Source: Opisthorchis felineus (lineage: Eukaryota > Platyhelminthes > Trematoda > Opisthorchiida > Opisthorchiidae). Taken from it: a DNA stretch of 64,000 bases. Positions 55,676-64,000 of the stretch are shown one piece after another. The stretch covers positions 1,041,146 to 1,105,145 of the forward strand of contig SJOL01006478.1 of the NCBI GenBank assembly GCA_004794785.1, written 5' to 3'. Under the pieces are notes generated by a model that was not told the origin of the DNA, did no database searches, and saw only the letters and a program-made list of their open reading frames with translations. Both the position numbers and the translations under genes were made by a program. Positions within the stretch are counted from its first letter, which is position 1; each line of letters begins with the position of its first letter.

Positions 55676-58600
55676 CTTCGTAATGTAGGTCTCATTTATA
55701 TGCTAAATAAAGCTTTATCACCAGCAGCTGAATTGTATGTCCTAGACAGTGAAGACTAGTTTTTATCATAGGATTTCAGAGGTGTTTTCTTAAAGGGTTA
55801 TATTCGTTATTGACAGATGCAACTGAATTTCCAGTAACTGGAGTCGTTTGCAGTTAAAGCTAATGCAGCCTATGTAACAGCTATCAAAGCAGGAACACCA
55901 CAGGCAGTTTGAAGTGACAGAAATACCACTGTTTCTGCGCTGTTTTAGTGCTTGCCCAATCTAATGTGATGGGGTTGGCGAGTGGAGAAGACGGTATGGT
56001 GAAACTCTCTAATATCCAGGATAACACAAACATGACCATGAAAAGTAAGTGGCGGTCTTCCTAAAAGGATCATCGGCAGATGATAGGTTGCCTGTGGAGC
56101 TAGCCAACGGGCTCATGTACAGCAAAATTCTGCGATTACATAAAAGTCTGAGTACTCAAACTGGACTATTTATGATACATTCAACCCCACACAATACACA
56201 TATACGTAGCCGATCGCATGGGGGCCGCACAGTGACTACAGTGTGCCGGCAATTTGGGGGTGAAATTGATACCATAAAAGAGCTAGACATTGACAGAAAG
56301 CCTTTTTGTACGTTTGATGTAACGTTAAGTTGAAAATCTGACGTTACGGAATTTCATGTAATATGGATAGTCATATGTACTGAGAGAATCACCCACATGC
56401 AGTTAAACAGTCAATCTGTATTTGTTGATATTATCCACGGACATTGGGCAGTACCAACAGGCAGGCTGAAGAAATCTGGCTTCACCATTATCGTTGAAGA
56501 CCAACTAAAGCATCTATCAGAGGGACGAGATATTAGCCCTATTGAACAACTTTCAGTATTATTATTGACCATCCATCCAAAGCGTCTATCGAGTCCCAGT
56601 CGAAGTACATACGAAGGCCCAATCGAATAAGTAAAGAAAGATGTACGCCGGAATTGGGAAAACACCAGTAGTGACAGTCATAGGATTTTGATTTATCAGG
56701 AAAAGATTAATTAGACGGAATTGTTAGGTTCAGTGTGCTGCACCTTATCTAATGTAGCACTTACCGGCAGAGGAGAGGATGCCGGTTTTCTTTCGATCGC
56801 ATGCGCCCTTTTATTCACTATGAATAAGTGAATCCCTGTCCACGAGTCCAAAACTGTCTAGCCCTAACCGATAGGAACCCAGACCAAGACCTACCTGCCT
56901 TTAAATCAGCCGTGATAAAACGTTTTTTCACCACTCACAGAATACTGTATGTCATAATTAGCTCATAGATTTCTGAGTTTATATGCTATAACAAGTTTGG
57001 GATACCAACCTTGGACATTGAACTTGTGACGCCAAGCAGGGTTCATTTCTGTATGGAAAATTTGGACAGGGATTTCGATTCCATAGCAAAAATACCTCCG
57101 CATTATACGCATTATTCAGTGAATGGAAGGAGAAACACAAGAAGTATTACGCATTTGCTACACACACAACAGGCTGAACCAGAAGTGCGTTTGATATTAT
57201 TCTTTATTGTGGTGAGAAAAAATCCTTGCATTTTTAGAGAAATACGGTCCGAAAACAATGTAAGAATCCTCGAAATCTTCTGCCTTTTAAACCCCTATTT
57301 TGTTACAAGGCAAATTTTCCTAGGTTTGCTACTAGAATAGAAAGTGGTAACGTAATGATTACCGTTTACTCCGCGTTTTAGGAGCGAGTTGCTTATGCCA
57401 AGATATGTGGGGATTAGCACGTTCTTTGCCATTCATTTCTTTGGAACATGGAACACCGCTGCATACGTTTTTCACAAAGGCCTCCAAGTTGCACGTTCAA
57501 CTGTTGCATATCTCTGTTCTAAAAAGAGCGGATTCTGATGGTTTTTTGAAGTGCAATGCCAGTCGCAGACACGCACGTTTTTCTGAGAAGCGTGGACACT
57601 GCCATGAGTCCCCAGACTAGCTGATGTGGTCGATTTATCGGTACACGACAAACATGCTAATTTCGCCACCACACGCTGCTGTTTGACCCATTTGGAAATG
57701 ACCGGCTCCAATATGGTTGCAACATTCACCAAATCAAGCATATTAAAAAAACTTTATACTATATTCCAAACTTTTGCATGTGTGAGTCATCCAGGGTAAT
57801 CGAGGTGGAATTGGTATTAATGGTGTCGGCAGGTTAGTTTGACGGACATGACAACAGCTCCACTAAGATGTACCAGCTCAGCCCACTAAATCGACAGTAC
57901 AGCCAATGAGTTACGGGAATGAGTCTATTAAACTTGATCACTGACATGGAGATTCTTTGTGTGACCAGTAGCACTGGTTCTAAGATAAGAATATGGAAAA
58001 ATTTCATTTGAGGAAGAAGGGAAGTTTTATTTTCATCAGGCTGTAACAAAACATAGGCAAGTTCAATTCAGTCAACAAACAAGTGTTTGCATACTCAGAC
58101 TGTGTCAAATCAATTGTGACAAGAATTGTAGGCACACAATCAGTTTGTATGCAGTCAGGTGGTCAGCAAGGGTCACGAGGGCTGTTTGAATAGAGTCCCT
58201 ATTAAATTAAAGACCCAGAAAATTCAATTCAAACTTCTTACGTGAAGTATGGGTTTGCATACAAACAGCTACCACTGGAATGTCGATTCATTGAGGCTGC
58301 TTTCGTGTGTGCGCTGTCAACCCCTGCTGGACAGTGTAGATAAGTCAGCGCGTCAGATAAATTACTTGAGATCTTCCTTCAAATCATTCGGTTCATGCCT
58401 TTTAGCATTTTTGTCTGAGGATTATTTTATATTAGTAGGGCAACTAAATGGTTTGCTGTGATCAACTTAAATTCTTAGATATCTTTGTTGCGCTAAACAC
58501 CATAACTGCCCTCTAGTTGGTAGTTAATGGGAACTGGATAAGACGCTGTACAAACGACATTATCCTGGCATTTACCAGCCTGTTTTTCAAACGCTTGAGA

Positions 58601-60075
58601 TTGGTTTGTAATTTTACAAGAAAACTATGAGCTATTCGTGCGTTTATTCCGGTGTGCTGAACGGTCGATTTCGCTGGTGTATCTAAAAGGACATAACATC
58701 TAAACCACTATTAACTTTAAAACACAGTGCTCTTCAAATCTCGAAGAAGTTCACCCACAATTGCATGAACTTGTTTGGATGGTGGTGCATCCATTCCCTT
58801 GAAGATGCAGGAAGTGGGCGATGTAAGCCAAGAAGGGGTCTTACCGTCCACAGGAAAGGTGTGTGGCTAAACATAAATGATCACCAGTCTGCTAATTATT
58901 AGCAAAACACCAAGTGTGTTCCCGTGCACTTGCTTGGAGGCACTGCAAACAGTGGCAGCTAGTCGATGTCAGCGGTTTTCGTGCTGTCAACTCGAAGGCT
59001 TGTGCTCGAAGGCAGTTTAGACTGCTTGCTATATGCTAACGCCTGCTCCCTCTTTGATCCCTTCCAATTCCTTACACTTTAGGTCTTAAGTATATTTAAA
59101 TAAACTTTGTGGTTGTATGGCAGTGAAGCAGTACTAACAGCACTGAAGCTGGCGTCTCTGACGATGTGTGCATGACAACGTGAGCCGAATCAACAGCTCA
59201 TCCCTTGGCCATCCTTGGTTTCCCGGCCACCATACATCATAACGGTTACAGTTTCAACAGCAGTTTTCTATGCTAATGATTCGCACTTTTTAATATGTTC
59301 CCGGGAATAGTGAGAGCGTTTCGTCTAGTAAACATTTTCGAGAGTTTTTGGTGGTATTTACAACGTTATTCGTTTCAATATCAGAGATGAGGTTGACTAC
59401 CCAGTGCCTTCGAGTAAAATTTTCATATTCTCTGGGTTTGTGTGCCTTTCGAAAAACTAATGGGTTTAGCAACAGACCAGTAACTGAGCACCAATTATGT
59501 GTCAGTTATTTGAGGAACACTGGCGTTCTGCGATGGAGGTTACGGATACTTTACTCGAAAAATCGACTGACCGCATATATTCACCACGTGGAACGGACTT
59601 GACGGAGACGTATGCAATAATAGTTTAAGGGATTGAAACGTGAGACAAGAGCGCGTGCTTTCTTTTATTCAGCTGTTAACCATTTAGAAAAATATGCACA
59701 ATTGTTTGTGACTTCCTGGCTAATCCCAGCCCCTCATAAGGACCTAATGCATATAAAATCACGGATTTCAAAATTTTAGCTCTTTACGTGGTGCGTCGTT
59801 CATCCAAGCAATTCGAAACCGATATAGCTAAGTATGTGGGAACAAATGAAGACACAGTCAAAGACGCGCAGCTGCCATATACACGACGTGTCAATAAACC
59901 CATCTACCTCGACTCACCCTGCAGCCGGAGGTCAAGAATTAACCAACATTACAAAACGATCAAATAAACCACGCCGTAACATTGGCTAAATCAAAAGATT
60001 CGAGGCACGAATAACTCACAGATAACATTGATCGAGACATAAGAGAACAGCAGCTCACCAGACTCTTTGACTTAC

Positions 60076-60177
60076 GTAGGATGGAGTTTTCATTTGGAGT
60101 GGTTAGACAAAAGTCAGCTGGAAGCAAAGACAAGGGTTTGTGGTACAAGAAAGAACCCTCATTTTCCGTGAATCTAA
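60076..60177 (-). CDS. possible upstream exon, B-like
   Basis: Open minus frame of 102 nt, phase 1 to 1, ending at a GTAAGT donor and beginning after a ctag acceptor with a weak pyrimidine tract. It reads RFTENEGSFLYHKPLSLL and then a Thr/Asn-rich tail. The RFT-x-N start recalls the KFT-x-N of the B exons at 50.1 and 11.1 kb, so it could belong to an upstream repeat unit. A plus-strand open frame overlaps it (60,081-60,317), and no matching core exon was found nearby. Tentative. Confidence 0.2.
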
Positions 60178-60559
60178 CTAGATTCATTAAAAATGAAACA
60201 ATTAACAAAGGGTTTTGCTCTTCTTGGAAAGAATATGCAGGAAAGCTTTCAACCGTGCGCGTACGTTTGACGAGAACATCCTACCGAGCAAATGATCAAA
60301 GCGGCGCGGAAAGTTAACAGGTATGCAAAAATATAAATAAGCTAGGTCAGGTGAATAGGAAGTCAGTTGAAAAGATTTTGGATCAATAATTAGGTGGCCA
60401 AGTTGTGATAAGGCCTAACTGGCTGCTCTGTATTCAACTGTCATAATGGCAAAGTCCCAAACTGAAAAGCTTACTAACATACTCAGTACATTGTACACAG
60501 TGGAGCGGTAGGATAGAAGGGCGTTACGATACACAGCTACTGTGCAACCCCGATATAGC

Positions 60560-60790
60560 CGGATGTTTGCATGCTAAACGTTTTTTGCCGGCAGAAAGAT
60601 GGTTTCAACAGTATATGACTCAAATCTCCATGATCGAATGCTTGTGTGCGAAGAATGCCTTGCGGTATGGCAGGTGGACGCACACGCTTCCACTTTAGTT
60701 CCCACCAGAAGCAGCCATCAAGACATATTAACCTCTTCTTGGGGCTCATCAGGTGGCGCAGTCCCCGAAACATGTAGGGGCCTGATATAG
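60560..60790 (-). repeat. dispersed repeat R1 with extended flank
   Basis: On the minus strand GGGGACTGCGCCACCTGATG is followed by AGCCCCAAGAAGAGG, matching the first half of the 43.8 kb copy (GGGGACTGCGCCTACCTGAT). The further 150 bases remain open in one frame, which may reflect a decayed element rather than a gene. Confidence 0.45.
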
Positions 60791-62589
60791 CAGATTCATT
60801 TGGAGAATAACATCATAAACGGGATATTCGGCTGAGAATTAGGTGACTCTCTCGAAGAAACAAAAATGGAATGCCAGTGAATGCATTTTTTTAAATTCTC
60901 ATGACTTATTTCTTTCGGTCATGTTAGAGAGCTTCCTACAGTTGGGAAGTAAGAATCACGGTGTGTTTAAACTTAACAAATGACTGAATGGGTGAGTCTA
61001 GTTTGGCCCTGCCTTTTTTATTAACAGGATGAGCTAATTCGTGATTTCTGCAACAAATCGACTCTGGAGCATGTCAAGCTACCAAAGCAGAAGTTGTCCG
61101 TTCTTGGGTATTTACATCGGTGACTGCACAACTCATATACTTGGTGCACTCAGATGAATGCATTCAGTTAGCAGAAAACTCGCCGGCGATGGCCGATCCG
61201 CACAACAATATCTTGAGTAATTGGAACATGCCGGATGAGGTATTCAGTAAGATCGCAACTTTTCGGACAAATCAGAAGTCCCATTCATCCCAACGCTCTA
61301 ACTATCTGGGAAGGCCAATATAAAGCAAATGTTATCCCATTCACGGTGTACACATTACACACAAAAATTACGGAATAGTAAAACAAAGGGAAAAAAGAAA
61401 AAAAGAGTGGAGACAGATAGGTATTGCAAGGGACGGAGCAACTGGAGTTTTGTAGATAGTATGAATACAAAACTTGCAGGTCTAACTCAAATACAATGAC
61501 CAATACAATACGAGGTATCCTGGTCAGCTCGGAAATGTTGACGCCGTTGATAGAGTAATCAAACTGCGATTACACAACCCAGTGCTGCGACGTACAACGT
61601 GTTACATTTATGAGATGTCTGGACAGTGAAGAACAAAAACACTGCAGCCAATAGCTATCAAAATAGTCTGAAGATGCAGTTGGATGGACTTGGATAAATA
61701 AGACAGTTATTAGTCTTTTACTGCAGGCGAATCGTCCGATAAATTTCAGTCATTTGATGGTACCGAATTTCGGCTTTCACGGTTACAATCTACGCCTGTA
61801 GTAATCAATTTCATAACAAAATAGAGAAATGCCAAATGGCGCAGACTTATGGCCTATCCCAGACGCTAAACCGGTTGTTGGTCATGTAATCTCCCTCAAC
61901 CAAAAGCTCATATGAAATATTTTCGTCCACTGCACCAAGTTATAATCACTTGTTCCATATATTGAAAGCTGCACCTAGGACATTCAATGCGCACAGACTT
62001 GAAGCGAATTCTGATTTCAGTTTAATTCTGTAACAACTACATAGGATGCTATTGGCAGAACTTATCGGTCCACCCTCACTGGAACTCAGAACTTGGTCGC
62101 AAACTCAGGGTTTCCGTCAGACGTATGTTCTGCTTGAACCCCAATATTACACACTCAGTTGCATTATCGTTCGGTTTTAATAAGACAATTGGCTTCACCC
62201 TAACTGAGTCTTATGTTTCAGCTGCACTTTCTTCAATACACCTCTGTATATTTGCTGGAAGGTTGCTAAAAATGCCCCAACGGCCCACCATTAGTGTCGT
62301 CCTACTCGGAGCTCAGCAGGTAACCTTAATCCCTTGGTTTGCATTACTTGCTATACAAAGCTTCTTGATTGGTCGGTATATTCCGCGTTTCAAAAAGGAA
62401 CCCAGTGCAAATAGCACGTTTTTCATCGAAAAACGCGGTTTCTAGCATACATCTGAAGAAATTAGGCACCAACTAGTTGGCGGCCAACTGCTTAGATAAT
62501 CCGTCAGTCTGAAGTCCCTTATTTCCCCCTTCTTTCACTCTAGTCAAAATTGGTGGCTGAGCACCACAGAATGCCAGTGGTTGTATGAT
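60791..62589. other. no gene seen
   Basis: Short frames only. A run near 61.4 kb (plus-strand purine-rich) explains the hydrophobic minus frame there. Confidence 0.4.
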
Positions 62590-62830
62590 TGCGTGGCCAA
62601 CCGTACCGGAAGGCGCAGAATGCGCAATGTCAACCATTATGTCGTCCGCATATTTTATCAAATTTTACTGTTTGTAGAGTTTTAAGTTACCCGTGTAGGA
62701 AGTGAACAGAAATGGCAACAAAAACGCTCCTAGATGCAGTGTCCCATTTGGTGGCAAGAGTTTTGGTCACCCAACTGTAATTGTGTACCTATCACATTCG
62801 TTCGATGAAGCAGTTTTGTAAGGGGGCCAA
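62590..62830 (-). mobile_element. fragment of a non-LTR reverse transcriptase (decayed)
   Basis: On the minus strand a broken frame reads PNGTLHLGAFLLPFLF, then YTGNLKLYKQ, a stop, and LIKYADDIMVDIAH. The P-x-G-x2-L-G-x2-L-x2-FLF-x2-Y block followed by KYADD fits the motif preceding and including the reverse-transcriptase YADD active site of LINE-like elements. Stop codons and loss of similarity on both sides show it is dead. Clade not assigned. Confidence 0.45.
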
Positions 62831-64000
62831 AATAGCTCCCTTGTTTTTCATCGCGAAAAATTTACACGGCAAGAGTTTCCAATCGAATGAATCGAAGTGC
62901 TGCTAATGCTCCTAAAGCGGACCTACCTGCAGTTTTTTCTGACAACTTAATCATTCAGAACTTTCACCAGCGCGCCTCTCACGGAACTTCAGGAAATGTC
63001 GAACCCACAGCCTCCCGGTCAGTCTTTCAAAGATTTAACCCCTCAGGTGGCCTATCAGTGGCACGATTAAGTTGTGATCCGTCTACTCCATGTTCGGGTT
63101 TCTTATTTTAGTTTCAAAACTCTTTGGAATTTCGTGAAATGTGTACTGCTGATGACTGCCAATGGGGATGAAACAGCTTCACAAGGCTTCTCGGCGTTTC
63201 AGTGCAGATTAGCGCCAATTACCGGATGAAACCTTAATTGAAATTTCCGAAAAATTCTCACACTAACATCAGTTTCTTAGAATTATGTAAAGCAAACAGA
63301 CAGTATCATTCCTGATTAGGCGTGGCTCGCCAGTGGTCATGGTCTACAAATCTTAGATTCGGGTATGATTATCAGTTGTGAATATATGTGAATACACGTG
63401 ATTGTTTTAATTAAGTTCCCCGCGCTTAGATGGTGGTGAGAATTCTTCCAACATCGTGGATATCTAGGTGACTGTGGATGAACGGGGCACGTGAAAATGT
63501 TTGGAGTGGTTGCTTATTTGAAACTTCAGAAACTAGGGTAGGCAGGTTGAGGATTTGAATAGTACCGTGAGTCAATAGCTAAGGTCACAACTAAAGTTCC
63601 GAAGCATCAACGAAATTGAGATGAATTTCAAAGCCCTTGGAAACGAAATCTGCTGTTCTAGATTCATCAAAACGAATAACTGCTATTAGTCTGGAGATGT
63701 CTGGAGATTAAAAGTACATCAGTTAATGGATTAAAATTCACGAATTCCATTTGTATTGAGGTTTAGAAAAGTCTATAGGTTCCACCCGGCAACAAAAATG
63801 TCAAGGGACTTACTGCATTTTGTACAAGAAAAGAGCAACACAAGAAGCGTTGTCGTGGTCCACATTTGATTGTTATGCAATGTCTCTGCTTGTGGTAATA
63901 TATTTACACGAGATTGACCATTACGTTCTATGGTAAAGTTGCAACTGGCTAAAAGGATTGACTGTGCATACTAAGGCCCAGTCAGTATTTTATTGGCTTC
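62831..64000. other. no gene seen
   Basis: A 74-codon plus frame near 62.9-63.1 kb has no splice or homology support; it flanks the reverse-transcriptase relic and may be part of the same dead element. TCTGGAGATG is duplicated in tandem near 63.69 kb. Confidence 0.4.

Noticed and set aside
57472..57741. 89-codon minus open frame with alternating hydrophobic pattern
   Set aside because: No donor near its end and no core, B or D motif.

Overview
The window looks like animal nuclear DNA: AT-rich, with no operon-like blocks of open frames, no rRNA or tRNA gene that I can see, and coding sequence only in short open stretches bounded by GT/AG splice signals. Decayed reverse-transcriptase and tRNA-derived repeat relics lie around these stretches. 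The sparse small exons, kilobase introns and repeat style fit a parasitic flatworm (probably a trematode) best, but that is inference and I saw no diagnostic gene.

One large minus-strand gene accounts for nearly all coding signal I can support. I model 31 exons from about 54.8 kb down to a stop codon at 6,745-6,747, with three weaker candidates outside or between them. All intron phases agree from exon to exon, giving 3,104 nt and about 1,030 codons in one uninterrupted frame. The 5' end is not identified and may lie beyond 60 kb or outside the window. All coordinates were worked out by eye, so single-base errors are possible.

The protein is internally repetitive. Five copies of a 'core A' exon (52.1, 42.4, 36.6, 30.2 and 15.3 kb) share a helix, a G-[IVL]-x-[DE] step and a W/R-x-[IVL]-[SR]-F-[DL]-[DLFY] strand. 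Copies 1 and 5 are both exactly 223 nt with phases 0 and 1. At least two copies (50.1 and 11.1 kb) are followed by a 'B' exon reading D-x3/4-KFT-x-N-x-CGV-x-L-x2-PE, and a shorter B-like exon is at 28.8 kb. Small symmetric phase-1 exons, a longer D-type exon and an E/F-type exon ending in a hydrophobic helix complete a unit of about 160-220 residues. I do not recognise the family. This serially duplicated multi-exon module is the best candidate for something undescribed in the window.

Layout: 1-6.7 kb, no gene, with decayed repeats near 3.0-3.4 kb; 6.7-16.5 kb, module 5 and the C-terminus; 18-30.4 kb, module 4; 31.7-36.8 kb, module 3; 39-42.6 kb, module 2; 44-55 kb, module 1 and its N-terminal approach; 55-64 kb, weak candidates and a reverse-transcriptase relic. 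Introns hold a foldback element of about 171 bp (43.6 kb), two copies of a tRNA-derived SINE-like repeat (23.8 and 32.9 kb), copies of a second dispersed repeat, and one plus-strand exon-like frame (34.9 kb).
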